Shown here in pieces: positions 24,404-32,973 of a stretch of 64,000 nucleotides of DNA. The stretch's first letter is position 1, and the number at the start of each line of letters is the position of its first letter. The translations under genes were made by a program, and so were the position numbers. This stretch comes from Pelagibius marinus (GTDB lineage Bacteria > Pseudomonadota > Alphaproteobacteria > Kiloniellales > Kiloniellaceae). The DNA lies in assembly GCF_014925385.1 (NCBI RefSeq), contig NZ_JACSDK010000001.1, positions 682,001 through 746,000 of the forward strand. Reading direction: 5' to 3'. The notes under the pieces were generated by a model that had not been told where the DNA came from, ran no database searches, and worked only from the letters and a program-made list of their open reading frames with translations.

Positions 24404-25168
24404 CTAAGCCACCAGGCCGACCTTGCGGCGGCCTTCCTCGGTCTTCAGCGAGAAGTCGTCGCCGTCGTACTCCGAAGCTTCCTTGGTGCAGAGCCAGGCG
24501 ATGGCCTTGGCCGGCCACTCCGGCGAGATGTGCGCCGAGGGGTCGAGCTGGCTCACCGGGTTGATGCCGGAGCTCTTGATGGCGACCTGCATGCCGGTGG
24601 CGACCGTGCCGGGGCTCATGCCGACGACACGGATGCCCTTATCGGCATACTCCTTGTGGACGCAGCGGGTGAGCATCAGCACCGCCGCCTTCGACGAGCA
24701 ATAGTGGCTCCAGCCTTCCAGCGCCGAGGTCGCGGCGCCGGAGCTGACGTTGACGATGACGCCGGAGCCCTGCGCCTCCATGAGCGGCAGCACCGCGCGC
24801 AGGCCGTGGTAGACGCCCTTCACGTTGATGTCGATGGCCTCGTCCCAGCCGGCGGGATCGGACTCGGCCAGCCGCGCGATGGGTTCGATGACGCCGGCGT
24901 TGTTCACCAGGATGTCGACGCTGCCGAAGCTCGTCTTGCAGAGCGCTACCGCCGCGGCGACGTCGTCGTAGCTGGCGACGTTGCAGGCGATGGCCTTGGC
25001 CTTGCCGCCGGCTGCGGTGATCTTCGCCGCGACCTCCTCGATGGCGCCGCTGCTGCGCGCGGCCAGCACCACGGCCACGCCCTGGCGCGCCAGTTCCTCG
25101 GCGGTGGCAGCGCCGATGCCCTTGCTGGCCCCGGTCACGATGGCGGCTTTGCCCTGAAGCTCCTGCAT
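24404..25168 (-). CDS. Short-chain dehydrogenase/reductase
   Basis: This 254-residue SDR has the cofactor motif TGASKGIG, NNAG, and the catalytic pattern serine-13 residues-YCSSK (Y and K in HYCSSKAAV). An unusual C-terminal extension ends with EYDGDDFSLKTEEGRRKVGL. The start at 25168 is supported by AGGAGG 9 nt upstream. Substrate unknown. The 5' end of the open frame upstream overlaps a REP element and is not coding. Confidence 0.9.
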   Translation of the reverse strand: MQELQGKAAIVTGASKGIGAATAEELARQGVAVVLAARSSGAIEEVAAKITAAGGKAKAIACNVASYDDVAAAVALCKTSFGSVDILVNNAGVIEPIARLAESDPAGWDEAIDINVKGVYHGLRAVLPLMEAQGSGVIVNVSSGAATSALEGWSHYCSSKAAVLMLTRCVHKEYADKGIRVVGMSPGTVATGMQVAIKSSGINPVSQLDPSAHISPEWPAKAIAWLCTKEASEYDGDDFSLKTEEGRRKVGLVA

Positions 25169-25204
25169 TGTGAATCCTCCTGAAATTACCCGCACACCCA
25201 GCCT

Positions 25205-25287
25205 GTCACCCTCGGGCTTGACCCGAGGGTCCATGGGGGTGCAGCGAAGCGCTTGGTCTGGATGCTCGGGACAAGCACGAGTATGAC
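25205..25287. repeat. REP-like double hairpin
   Basis: This has the same layout as 24312-24393: GTCACCCTCGGGCTTGACCC at the left end and GATGCTCGGGACAAGCACGA then GTATGAC at the right. The second hairpin has a few mismatches. It lies between the SDR start and the 3' end of the small unknown gene. Confidence 0.75.
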
Positions 25288-25327
25288 GAACATCTTGCTG
25301 AGAGATAGTGATCAGCCAGGAATATTT

Positions 25328-25705
25328 CTAGAACTGTTCTTCGTCTTCGGAAAAGCGGCCGCGTTGCTCGAACAGCTTGAGGGTCGATTCGGCCGCCATA
25401 CGGAAGGTGCGCCATTGTTCGAGCTCACTCAACGCTTGGGCGTCGAAGATGTCCTCGTTCGTCTGTTCGGCGCAGTGGTCCCAGATGGCATGAAAGCGGC
25501 GAATGGCGGCCTGCTCAAGCTCCGAGAAAACCGGTTCGGCGAAGAAGTCTTCCTTGGGTTCCGTGACCCAATCCTCCCACCTATTGATGACCTCAAAGGC
25601 ACCGGAGCGTGCAATGCCTTCGAACGAAGAGGCTTGTTCGAGAACATCGGCGATGCGATTCCTCACCCGCTGTTGCAGCAGGGTCTTGCTGATGTCTTCA
25701 GACAC
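25328..25705 (-). CDS. Small acidic protein of unknown function, next to nrdJ
   Basis: I do not recognise this 125-residue protein. It is acidic, lacks cysteine-rich or membrane features, and looks helical (ALSELEQWRTFRMAAESTLKLFEQRG near the end). Its ATG lies 10 bp after the nrdJ stop, so it is co-transcribed with the ribonucleotide reductase. A role in reductase regulation is possible but only guilt by association. It is less G/C-biased at third positions than nrdJ. Confidence 0.75.
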   Translation of the reverse strand: MSEDISKTLLQQRVRNRIADVLEQASSFEGIARSGAFEVINRWEDWVTEPKEDFFAEPVFSELEQAAIRRFHAIWDHCAEQTNEDIFDAQALSELEQWRTFRMAAESTLKLFEQRGRFSEDEEQF

Positions 25706-25714
25706 CTGCGTGCC

Positions 25715-28081
25715 TCATCCGCACTTGGAATAGCCGCAGGCGGTGCAGAGGTCGCAGCCTTCCTGGCGGATCAGGCTGGCGCCGGCGCACTTGGGGCACT
25801 GGGCGAAGCGGGTGCCGCTTTCGGGGCCGCCCAGGTTTACCACCGCCTTCTGCTCCTCGCCTTGCGGCGTCTCCTTGGCCTGCAGGAAGCCGATGTCGAT
25901 CATGTGGCGCTCGATGACGCCGCCGATGGCGGCCAGCAGCGAGGGCACGTAGCGCCCTTCCATCCAGGCGCCGCCGCGCGGGTCGAAGACGGCCTTCAGC
26001 TCCTCGACCACGAAGGAGACGTCGCCGCCGCGCCGGAACACCGCCGAGATCATGCGCGTCAGCGCCAGGGTCCAGGCGTAGTGCTCCATGTTCTTGGAGT
26101 TGATGAAGATCTCGAAGGGCCGGCGGCGCGGCTCCTTGCCGGAACCTTCCTGCACGATGTCGTTGAGGGTGATGTAGATGGCGTGGTCGCTCTCCGGCCA
26201 GCGCAGCTTGTAGGAGCGTCCGGGCAGCACCTCGGGGCGCCCCAGGGGTTCGGTCATGTAGACCACGTCGCCGCCTTGCGGCGCAGGGCCCAGGGCCGGC
26301 GCCGCCGCGGCGGCGGCTTCGGCGGGCACCAGCTCGCTGCTCGCGGTGTCGGGATGCGCCTCGCCGGCGCCGGTGGAGAGCACCGCGCCGGTGATCTCGT
26401 TGGGCCGGTAGGTGGTGCAGCCCTTGCAGCCCAGGTCGTAGGCCTGCTGGTAGACGTCCTTGAAGGCCTCGAAGGAGATGCTGGCCGGCAGGTTGATGGT
26501 CTTGGAGACCGAGCTGTCGATATAGCGCTGCACGGCGGCCTGCATGACCACGTGGGCCGCCGGCTCCAGGGTCTGGGCGTTGACGAAGGCCGGGGGCAGG
26601 GGGGCGTCTTCGCCCTTCAGGCGGCGGAACAGGCGGTAGGCGTAGTCGCTGACCTCCTCCTCGCGGCGGCTGCCGTCGGCCTGCAGGATGCGGCGCTTGT
26701 AGACGAAGCTGAAGACCGGCTCCAGGCCCGAGGAGATGTTGTCGGCCAGCAGCGAGATGGTGCCGGTGGGCGCGACCGAGGTCACCAGGGCGTTGCGGAT
26801 GCCGTGCCGGGTGATGGCTTCGCGCACGTCCTTGTCCAGTTCTTGGATCGACTCGCCGGCCAGGTAGGGCTCGCTGTCGTAGAGCGGGAAGGGGCCCTTC
26901 TCCTTGGCGAGTTCCACGGAGGCGAGGTAGGCGTGGCGGCGCAGGGCGGCCAGCCAGCGCTCGGTCGTCTTCACCGCCTCGGCGCTGCCGTAGCGCAGGC
27001 CGCAGCAGATCAGGGCGTCGGCCAGGCCGGTGATGCCCAGGCCGATGCGGCGCTTGGCCATGGCCTCCTGGCGCTGCGCCTCCAAAGGAAAGCGCGAGAC
27101 GTCGATGGCGTTGTCCAGCATGCGCACCGCCGTCGGCACCAGCTCGGCCAGGGCCTCCATGTCCAGCGCCGCGTTCTTCTCGAAGGGGTTCTTGACCAGG
27201 GCCGCCAGGTTGATCGAGCCCAGCAGGCAGGCGCCGTAGGGCGGCAGCGGCTGCTCGCCGCAGGGGTTGGTGGCGCGGATGGTCTCGCAGTAGTGCAGGT
27301 TGTTGCGCTGGTTGATGCGGTCGATGAAGATCACGCCCGGCTCGGCGGCGGCGTAGGTCGCCTGCATGATCTTGTTCCACAGATCGCGCGCCTGCACGGT
27401 GCGGTAGACGGTGCCGCCGAAGACCAGCTCCCAGGGCTGGTCCTCGCGCACCGCCTGCATGAAGGCGTCGCTGACCAGCACCGAGAGATTGAACATGGAG
27501 AGCCGCCCGGGCTCCTGCTTGGCGGTGATGAAGGCCTCGATGTCCGGATGGTCGCAGGCGAGCGTCGCCATCATGGCGCCGCGCCGGGAGCCGGCCGACA
27601 TGATGGTGCGGCACATGGCGTCCCAGACGTCCATGAAGCTCAAGGGCCCGGAGGCGTCGGCGCCGATGCCGTGGACCACGGCGCCCTTGGGGCGCAGGGT
27701 CGAGAAGTCGTAGCCGATCCCGCCGCCCTGCTGCATGGTCAGGGCGGCCTCCTTCAGGTTCTCGAAGATGCCGCCCATGTCGTCGGGGATGGTCCCCATG
27801 ACGAAGCAGTTGAACAGCGTGACCTTGCGCTCGGTCCCCGCCCCGGCCTGGATGCGCCCGGCGGGCAGGAAGCGGAAATCCTCCAGCGCCTCGAAGAACT
27901 TTGATTCAATTGAGCTTCTGGCCGCCGACTCGGCCTCGCCCTGGGCCTCTGCCGCGGCCAGCGCCCGGGCGATCCGCCGCCAGGAATCGGCGATGGTTTT
28001 GTCCACAGGCTCGCCGGGAGCCGTCTTCAGGCGGTATTTCATGTCCCAGATTTCCTGGGAGAGGGCCGGCAACTTGGTCAT
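25715..28081 (-). CDS. nrdJ: Adenosylcobalamin-dependent ribonucleotide reductase (class II)
   Basis: This enzyme makes deoxyribonucleotides without oxygen, using B12. The 788-residue protein has LFNCFVMG (an active-site cysteine), NPCGEQPLPPYGACLLGS (the catalytic Cys-x-Glu loop), GLGITGLADALI and, at the C-terminus, a TSCPD-like region plus a zinc-ribbon/redox tail CPKC...CDLCTACGYSKCG. It is the shorter class II type, about 790 residues. The start MTKLPALSQEIWDMKYRL is well conserved. I saw no cobalamin riboswitch upstream. A B12 adenosyltransferase at 43564 could supply its cofactor. Confidence 0.96.
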   Translation of the reverse strand: MTKLPALSQEIWDMKYRLKTAPGEPVDKTIADSWRRIARALAAAEAQGEAESAARSSIESKFFEALEDFRFLPAGRIQAGAGTERKVTLFNCFVMGTIPDDMGGIFENLKEAALTMQQGGGIGYDFSTLRPKGAVVHGIGADASGPLSFMDVWDAMCRTIMSAGSRRGAMMATLACDHPDIEAFITAKQEPGRLSMFNLSVLVSDAFMQAVREDQPWELVFGGTVYRTVQARDLWNKIMQATYAAAEPGVIFIDRINQRNNLHYCETIRATNPCGEQPLPPYGACLLGSINLAALVKNPFEKNAALDMEALAELVPTAVRMLDNAIDVSRFPLEAQRQEAMAKRRIGLGITGLADALICCGLRYGSAEAVKTTERWLAALRRHAYLASVELAKEKGPFPLYDSEPYLAGESIQELDKDVREAITRHGIRNALVTSVAPTGTISLLADNISSGLEPVFSFVYKRRILQADGSRREEEVSDYAYRLFRRLKGEDAPLPPAFVNAQTLEPAAHVVMQAAVQRYIDSSVSKTINLPASISFEAFKDVYQQAYDLGCKGCTTYRPNEITGAVLSTGAGEAHPDTASSELVPAEAAAAAAPALGPAPQGGDVVYMTEPLGRPEVLPGRSYKLRWPESDHAIYITLNDIVQEGSGKEPRRRPFEIFINSKNMEHYAWTLALTRMISAVFRRGGDVSFVVEELKAVFDPRGGAWMEGRYVPSLLAAIGGVIERHMIDIGFLQAKETPQGEEQKAVVNLGGPESGTRFAQCPKCAGASLIRQEGCDLCTACGYSKCG

Positions 28082-28291
28082 TTCGGCGCCTTTCGCCCGC
28101 TGTTAAGGGCAGTCCAGGCCACGATATTTGGCGGAAATAGGAGCCTGACGATAGGTCCGGGTCGGGCCCCGGTCAAGCCGCTGTTCCCCCTTCGTTTCGT
28201 CTGCCGGAGTCGGATAGGAATTCATCCTTCGCAAGAGAGTCTCCGGGAAATTCGCGTCAGCGGCGTGATCTGTCCACAACTTTGCACACAG

Positions 28292-29077
28292 CTATTTTTG
28301 CGCGGGGGACTTGCTTTCGATTCCGCTTTGGGCAGCCGACTCGGGCGCCGGCCCGGTGAGGGGGGCGGAGGAGGCTCCCGCGAGGGCCCGGCTGCGTCCC
28401 TCGATGGCCTGCTCCAGGCGGGCCAGGAAGTCCTTGCGCTGCAGCCCCGGGGGGATCTGCGGCAGGAACTCCAGGGTGATGGTGCCCGGCAGCTTCCAGA
28501 AGCTGTTGCGGCGCCAGAAGAGGCCGGAATTGAGCGCCACCGGGACCACCGGCACCTGCAGCTGGCCGTAGAGCGCGGCCACGCCGGGCTGATAGGGGCG
28601 CTGCTGCTCCGGGGCGACGCGGGTGCCCTCGGGAAATATCACCATGGGCCGGCCCTGCGCGGCGACCCGTTTGGCCGCGGCCACCATCTTGCGCAGCGCC
28701 TTGGCGCCGCCGCGGCGGTCGACGGGAATGAGGCCGGCGCGCCAGAGGTAGAGGCCGAAGAGCGGGATGCGCATCAGCTCCTGCTTCAGGACGAAGCTGT
28801 GGTCCCACAGCAGGATGGAAAAGATGATCGTGTCCCAGGCCGACTGGTGCTTGGCGGCGATCAGCACCGGTCCCTCGGGCAGGTTCTCCCGCCCGCGCAC
28901 CTGGTGCTTCAGGCCGCAGATCAGCCTGAGGGCGGCCAGGATGGGATGCGACCAGACGCGCCCCAGGACGTAGATGCCCTTGCGCGGGCCCAGCAGCAGC
29001 GGCAGGCCGACGATGACGCAGAGCGCGGTCCAGCCGTAGAAGAAGACGTTGAACAGGAAGGAGCGCAGCGCGGTCAT
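28292..29077 (-). CDS. plsC: 1-acyl-sn-glycerol-3-phosphate acyltransferase PlsC
   Basis: This 261-residue membrane-associated acyltransferase makes phosphatidic acid. The catalytic block KHQSAWDTIIF is the HxxxxD motif with the histidine kept. The second motif VIFPEGTRVAP matches FPEGTR, and VPVVPVALNSGLFW follows. There is an N-terminal hydrophobic segment (about 5-30). It starts 20 bp after the YdcF gene ends, same strand, so they are probably co-transcribed. Confidence 0.92.
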   Translation of the reverse strand: MTALRSFLFNVFFYGWTALCVIVGLPLLLGPRKGIYVLGRVWSHPILAALRLICGLKHQVRGRENLPEGPVLIAAKHQSAWDTIIFSILLWDHSFVLKQELMRIPLFGLYLWRAGLIPVDRRGGAKALRKMVAAAKRVAAQGRPMVIFPEGTRVAPEQQRPYQPGVAALYGQLQVPVVPVALNSGLFWRRNSFWKLPGTITLEFLPQIPPGLQRKDFLARLEQAIEGRSRALAGASSAPLTGPAPESAAQSGIESKSPAQK

Positions 29078-29096
29078 GCCGGAACCCTGCCCCCGG

Positions 29097-29747
29097 TCAC
29101 GCGAGGACCGCGAAGAGCGGGTCGAAGAGGCCGCGCACCAGGGCCACCAGATACTTGCTGTACTCGGTGATCAACAGGCTGCTGCTGCCCGGCCACAGCC
29201 ACCAGTCGTCGCTCCTGAAGTGTTCGGGGAAGACCGGATGGGGCACGACTTCGATGTCCGGCATGAAGCGGCGGAATTCCAGCAGCGAGCGCGGCATGTG
29301 GTAGGTGGCGGTCACCAGGCGCAGCGAGGTGAAGCCCTGTTCCTTCATCCAGGCGGCGGTCTCCACGGCGTTGCCGCGGGTGTTGTCGGCCTCGTAGCCC
29401 AGGACCACGCAGCAGGAAAGGTCCTCGGGCGAGTGCTGCGAGAGGTCGAGAAGCTGGCGCACGTCGACCCCGTGGTAGACGCCGGAGACGAAAAGCTTGC
29501 GGCCCATCTTGGCGCTCAGGAGGTCGAGGGCGACGCCCAGGCGATCGCTGCCGCCGGTCAGCACCACGATGGCGTCGGTCTGGCGCCGGCCGTCATCGAC
29601 CTGGGTCGGCATCAGTGTGGTGAACCACAGGAACCCGATACCGTAGGCAAGCGTCAGCAGCAGCGTCACCACGACCAGTCGCCTCAGGCGACGCCAGCCG
29701 TGGCCCGACGCCTTGGCCCTGTCCTGTCTGAGGCTTCGCATGCGCAT
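29097..29747 (-). CDS. YdcF-family (DUF218) membrane-anchored protein
   Basis: This 216-residue protein has one N-terminal transmembrane helix (about 24-46) and a DUF218/YdcF domain with DAIVVLTGGSDRLGVALDLL and the family motif TRGNAVETAAWMKEQGF, where the acidic/asparagine residues bind ligand. These proteins are linked to cell-envelope or vancomycin-sensitivity phenotypes (ElyC/SanA relatives). In alphaproteobacteria it commonly lies next to ftsEX and plsC, as here. Confidence 0.88.
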   Translation of the reverse strand: MRMRSLRQDRAKASGHGWRRLRRLVVVTLLLTLAYGIGFLWFTTLMPTQVDDGRRQTDAIVVLTGGSDRLGVALDLLSAKMGRKLFVSGVYHGVDVRQLLDLSQHSPEDLSCCVVLGYEADNTRGNAVETAAWMKEQGFTSLRLVTATYHMPRSLLEFRRFMPDIEVVPHPVFPEHFRSDDWWLWPGSSSLLITEYSKYLVALVRGLFDPLFAVLA

Positions 29748-29771
29748 GGCTCGGATCTATCGTACGTTTCT

Positions 29772-30674
29772 CTAGGGCATGCGCGCCAGGGTGCGCAACA
29801 CCGTGATGCGGGCGGTCAGCATGGCGACCAGGGCCGCGGCGACCGGCAGCAGGACCAGTAGAGACCATTCGTGGGGCTCCAGCCGCAGTTCCGGCAGCAG
29901 GCCGGTATCGATTCGCTGCAGCAGGAAGCGCGCCAGATAGAGCGTCGGCAGGGCGCAGAGAAAGCCCAGCAGCCCGCCGCGCAGGCCCAGACTGAGGGCG
30001 TGGTTCTGGAACTGCCGGGCGACGTAGGAATCCTGCGCGCCGATCAGGTGCAGCAGCTCGATGGCCCGGTTGTGGGCGGCCAGGCCCATGCGGGTCACGA
30101 AGGCGACCATGATGCAGGCCGCCGCAACCACCAGCAGCACCACCACCGCGGCCATGATCTCCACCGCCCGGGCGAGGTCCAGCAGGCGCGCCAGCCAGCG
30201 CTGGTGGTCGTCCAGCAGGCTGCCGGGGGCCAGTTCCTGTGCCGTGGCGCGCAGCGCCTCCATGTCGGGCGGGCCGCCCGTGTCGATGGTGACGGCAACC
30301 AGGCGCGGCAGCGGCAGGTCGCCGGCCACCACCGCATCGCCCAGCCAGGGCTCCAGCAGCGCCGTCATCTCCTGCGCGTCCATGGGCTCGACCGCCAGCA
30401 CGCCGGGCGTCGCGGCCAGCGCCTGGGTGAGCGCGTCCAGCGCCGGGCCGTCCGTGGCCGCCGCGGCCTCGGCGGGGATCTGCAGGGTCAGGGCGCCGGC
30501 CAGGCCGCTGTCCCAGCGGGCGGCCAGCTTGTTCACCGACAGCGCGCCGGCCAGGGCCAGCGCGGCCAGGTAGACCATGATGGCCACCAGCAGCGGCAGG
30601 TAGCGCCCGGAGACGTCGCGGTCCAGGGGAACGGGCTTGCGCAGGCGCCCTCTGGCTTTGGATGCGGCGGCCAT
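29772..30674 (-). CDS. ftsX: Cell-division ABC-type protein FtsX
   Basis: FtsX is the membrane partner of FtsE and controls peptidoglycan hydrolases at the septum. The protein of about 300 residues has a first membrane helix at about 27-47, a large periplasmic loop (about 48-170), then three more helices, the FtsX layout. The late FLCALPTLYLARFLL and RAIELLHLIGAQDSYVARQF segments are typical. I chose the ATG at 30674, 4 bp after the ftsE stop. An in-frame ATG at 30740 lies inside ftsE. Confidence 0.92.
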   Translation of the reverse strand: MAAASKARGRLRKPVPLDRDVSGRYLPLLVAIMVYLAALALAGALSVNKLAARWDSGLAGALTLQIPAEAAAATDGPALDALTQALAATPGVLAVEPMDAQEMTALLEPWLGDAVVAGDLPLPRLVAVTIDTGGPPDMEALRATAQELAPGSLLDDHQRWLARLLDLARAVEIMAAVVVLLVVAAACIMVAFVTRMGLAAHNRAIELLHLIGAQDSYVARQFQNHALSLGLRGGLLGFLCALPTLYLARFLLQRIDTGLLPELRLEPHEWSLLVLLPVAAALVAMLTARITVLRTLARMP

Positions 30675-30678
30675 GACG

Positions 30679-31374
30679 TCAGGCGGTTCCGGCCTGCGGC
30701 CGGGGCGCCGGGCCGGCATCGAATTCCACCGCCTCGCCATCGCGCAGGCGGGTCACCGGATGGCGGAAGCGCTCGACCAGCGATTCGTTGTGGGTGGCGA
30801 TGACCACGGTGGTGCCGATCTTGTTCAGCTCCTCGAAAAGATACAGCAGGCGTACCGCCATGCGGTCGTCCAGGTTGCCGGTCGGCTCGTCGGCCAGCAG
30901 CAGGCTGGGCCGCGCGATCACGGCGCGGGCGATGGCGACGCGCTGTTTCTGGCCGCCGGAGAGCGTCGGCGGCAGGGCGTCCATGTGGTCGGCCAGGCCG
31001 ACCCAGGCCAGCAGTTCCTCGACGTCCTTGGCGCTGCGCCCGCCTGCCTGGCCGCTGATGTGCAGCGGCAGGGCGACGTTTTCACGCGCCGTCAGGTGGT
31101 CGAGCAGGCGGAAATCCTGGAACACCACCCCGATTCGCCGCCGCAGCAGCGCCGTTTCCCGGCGCGAGAGCCCGGCCACGTCTCGCCCGAAAAGAGCGAC
31201 TCGGCCGGCCGTGGGATGCTGGGCGAGATACATCATGCGTAAGAGCGAAGACTTGCCCGCGCCGCTGGGACCGACCAGGAAATGGTAGGATCCCGGGTCG
31301 AACTGCAGGGAGATTCGCTTCAGGATTTCCGGCCCGTTTCCATAGCGCAGCACGACGTCCTCGAAGCGAACCAA
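30679..31374 (-). CDS. ftsE: Cell-division ATP-binding protein FtsE
   Basis: FtsE is the ATPase that powers FtsX at the division site. The 231-residue ABC domain has Walker [10 protein letters not shown], the signature [14 protein letters not shown], Walker [13 protein letters not shown] and the switch histidine in VIATHNES. The start is a TTG at 31374, with AAGGGAAA just upstream and [11 protein letters not shown] following, which matches the family N-terminus. The open frame upstream of it is not conserved. It diverges from the zinc-ribbon gene. Confidence 0.94.
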   Translation of the reverse strand: MVRFEDVVLRYGNGPEILKRISLQFDPGSYHFLVGPSGAGKSSLLRMMYLAQHPTAGRVALFGRDVAGLSRRETALLRRRIGVVFQDFRLLDHLTARENVALPLHISGQAGGRSAKDVEELLAWVGLADHMDALPPTLSGGQKQRVAIARAVIARPSLLLADEPTGNLDDRMAVRLLYLFEELNKIGTTVVIATHNESLVERFRHPVTRLRDGEAVEFDAGPAPRPQAGTA

Positions 31375-31453
31375 GGTGCATTTTCCCTTTTCCGGAAGCT
31401 CGAATCGAAAATGGCATAGGCAAGTCAGTCCCGTAAAGGGTTCTGCTCCTGCC

Positions 31454-31482
31454 TTGCTTTGCCCATACCTCACTCATATAAG
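31454..31482 (+). promoter_or_regulatory. Promoter of the zinc-ribbon gene
   Basis: TTGCTT (31454-31459), a 17-nt spacer and TATAAG (31477-31482) form a good -10 with a weak -35, 38 nt from the ATG at 31520. Confidence 0.5.
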
Positions 31483-31519
31483 GTTAGCGTGACATCTCCC
31501 CGGAGGGCAGAAGTCGTCC

Positions 31520-32161
31520 ATGATAGTTTCTTGTCCTGCCTGTGAAAGCCGCTTCGAGGTCGATCAGGAACAGCTCGGCTTCAAGGGCCGAATCGTCCGC
31601 TGCGGCAAATGCGGGAACTGCTGGCACCAGATGCCGGACAACGACCCGCGTGCGGCTGTGGCCGAAGAGCCGGGGCCGCCGCCGCGCCGCCGTCCACCAC
31701 CGCCGCCGCCCAAGAAGAAGGGCCGCGGGGTTGCCGTCGGCTGGCTGCTGCTGCTGCTGCTCATCGCCGGCATCGCCGCCGGCGGCTGGTACGAGCGGGA
31801 GCGAATCGTCGCCCAGTTCCCGCAGCTCGCCGATGCCTATGCGCTGCTGGGTATTCCCGTCACGCGGCCCGGCCCGGTGCTGGACCTGAAGGTCCTGACC
31901 CCCAGCAGCGACGTGGTCGAGGGCGATACGGTCATCACCGTGCGCGGGACGGTGACCAACATCTCCGACCGCAAGCAGGAGGTGCCGCAGCTGCGCGCGC
32001 AGTTGACCGGCAAGTCCGGCGACGTGCTGTCGGAGTGGGTTTTCGACACGCCCCAGGTCGAACTCGATGCCGGCGGCAGCGTCGACTTCGAAACCCAGAC
32101 CAGGAATCCGCCCGCCGGGGCGCAGAACGTCAGCGTCTTCTTCGTCGAAGGCTCTCGCTAG
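31520..32161 (+). CDS. Membrane-anchored MJ0042-type zinc-ribbon protein
   Basis: This 213-residue protein starts with the MJ0042 zinc finger CPACESRFEVDQEQL...RCGKCGNCW. A proline/lysine-rich spacer (about 55-68) is followed by one transmembrane helix (WLLLLLLIAGIAAGG) and a periplasmic DUF3426-like beta domain containing VRGTVTNISDRKQEVPQL and the late WVFDTP segment. Alphaproteobacteria commonly have it divergent from ftsE, as here. The function is not known. Confidence 0.88.
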   Translation: MIVSCPACESRFEVDQEQLGFKGRIVRCGKCGNCWHQMPDNDPRAAVAEEPGPPPRRRPPPPPPKKKGRGVAVGWLLLLLLIAGIAAGGWYERERIVAQFPQLADAYALLGIPVTRPGPVLDLKVLTPSSDVVEGDTVITVRGTVTNISDRKQEVPQLRAQLTGKSGDVLSEWVFDTPQVELDAGGSVDFETQTRNPPAGAQNVSVFFVEGSR

Positions 32162-32248
32162 GCCGCCCGGCCGCCGTGCCCCTTTTGGGGCGAGGTACGC
32201 GCCGGGGCCGGGCCGCGGGCCCTTATGCACAGCCCCGTTAAGCCAAAT

Positions 32249-32264
32249 TAAGCGTTGTTTAACC
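32249..32264 (+). promoter_or_regulatory. CtrA binding box upstream of cpdR
   Basis: TTAA (32249-32252), seven bases, then TTAAC (32260-32264) match the CtrA consensus fully. A further TTAA lies 6 bp upstream (32239-32242). It is 123 bp before the cpdR start. Confidence 0.75.
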
Positions 32265-32386
32265 ACGCCGGTGGCAGTTTGAACGGCGAGGGACGGGCTG
32301 CTTTGCGGCTGCGACTCCGCGGCGCGAAAGCGGCGGTTTCCGGTCGGTTCGTCCCGAAATTCAGGTCCGCAGGAGACGAAGACACC

Positions 32387-32764
32387 ATGGCGCGCATTCT
32401 GGTCGCAGAAGACGACACCGCCGTTCAGAGTTTTGTCAGCCGTGCCCTCGTGCACCGGGGCCACAAGGTCACCTCGGTGGAGGACGGCGTGCAGGCGCTG
32501 GAGGCGCTCGACCGCGACAGCTTCGACCTGCTGATCACCGACATCGTCATGCCCAGCCTGGACGGCATCGGCCTGGCGCTGAAGGTGGCCAAGGATTTCC
32601 CGGCCCTGCCGGTGCTGCTGATGACCGGCTACTCCGCCGAGCGCCAGCGCGCCCACAACCTCGAGGAGCTGATCTGCGAGGTCATCACCAAGCCCTTCAC
32701 GCTGCAGGAAATCTGCGAGGCCGCCGAGGCGGCGCTGAGCGCGGAGGAGATGACCTGCCACTGA
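32387..32764 (+). CDS. cpdR: CpdR-type single-domain response regulator
   Basis: CpdR directs ClpXP to degrade CtrA and other cell-cycle factors when unphosphorylated. This 125-residue receiver-only protein has the acidic pocket D9/D10, phosphoacceptor D52 in ITDIVMPSLDG, T80 in LLMTGY and K102 in ITKPFTL. The segment SAERQRAHNLEELI is the feature that separates CpdR from other single-domain receivers. It is the right length and lies behind a perfect CtrA box, as expected for the CpdR-CtrA feedback. ATG preceded by AGGAGACGA. Confidence 0.92.
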   Translation: MARILVAEDDTAVQSFVSRALVHRGHKVTSVEDGVQALEALDRDSFDLLITDIVMPSLDGIGLALKVAKDFPALPVLLMTGYSAERQRAHNLEELICEVITKPFTLQEICEAAEAALSAEEMTCH

Positions 32765-32820
32765 CTGCGGCAGGTTCCCCGGGTTCTCGTTAGGCCCGGT
32801 TCTCTCAACTTTCTCAAATC

Positions 32821-32911
32821 GTCACCCTCGGGCTCGACCCGAGGGTCCATCTCTCAGCGGCACTAGCCGGCGGGCGGCACCATGGATGCTCGGGTCAAGC
32901 CCGAGCATGAC
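32821..32911. repeat. REP-like double hairpin
   Basis: GTCACCCTCGGGCTCGACCC starts the first hairpin and GATGCTCGGGTCAAGCCCGA, then GCATGAC, the second. It sits between convergent cpdR and the TIGR02302 gene. Confidence 0.8.
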
Positions 32912-32940
32912 AATGGTGGGATGGTGCCAAGACGCAAAGG

Positions 32941-32968
32941 GGCGACTCCGGAACAGAGTCGCCTTTCT
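32941..32968. terminator. Bidirectional terminator between cpdR and the TIGR02302 gene
   Basis: GGCGACTC (32941-32948) and GAGTCGCC (32956-32963) form an 8-bp stem with a 7-nt loop. TTTCT follows on the plus strand, and GGGG-CCTTTGCG lies on the other side, so it can act in both directions. Confidence 0.75.
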
Positions 32969-32973
32969 CGTTC

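Noticed and set aside
25253-27904. Very long open frame (883 codons) opposite nrdJ
   Set aside because: It is antisense to a clearly conserved gene, an artefact of high GC with few stop codons; the composition is Gly/Ala/Arg-rich and unlike a real family.
28082-28291. Cobalamin riboswitch or NrdR box upstream of nrdJ
   Set aside because: No B12-box-like core seen; CCACGATATTTGG resembles half an NrdR box, but a second box is missing.
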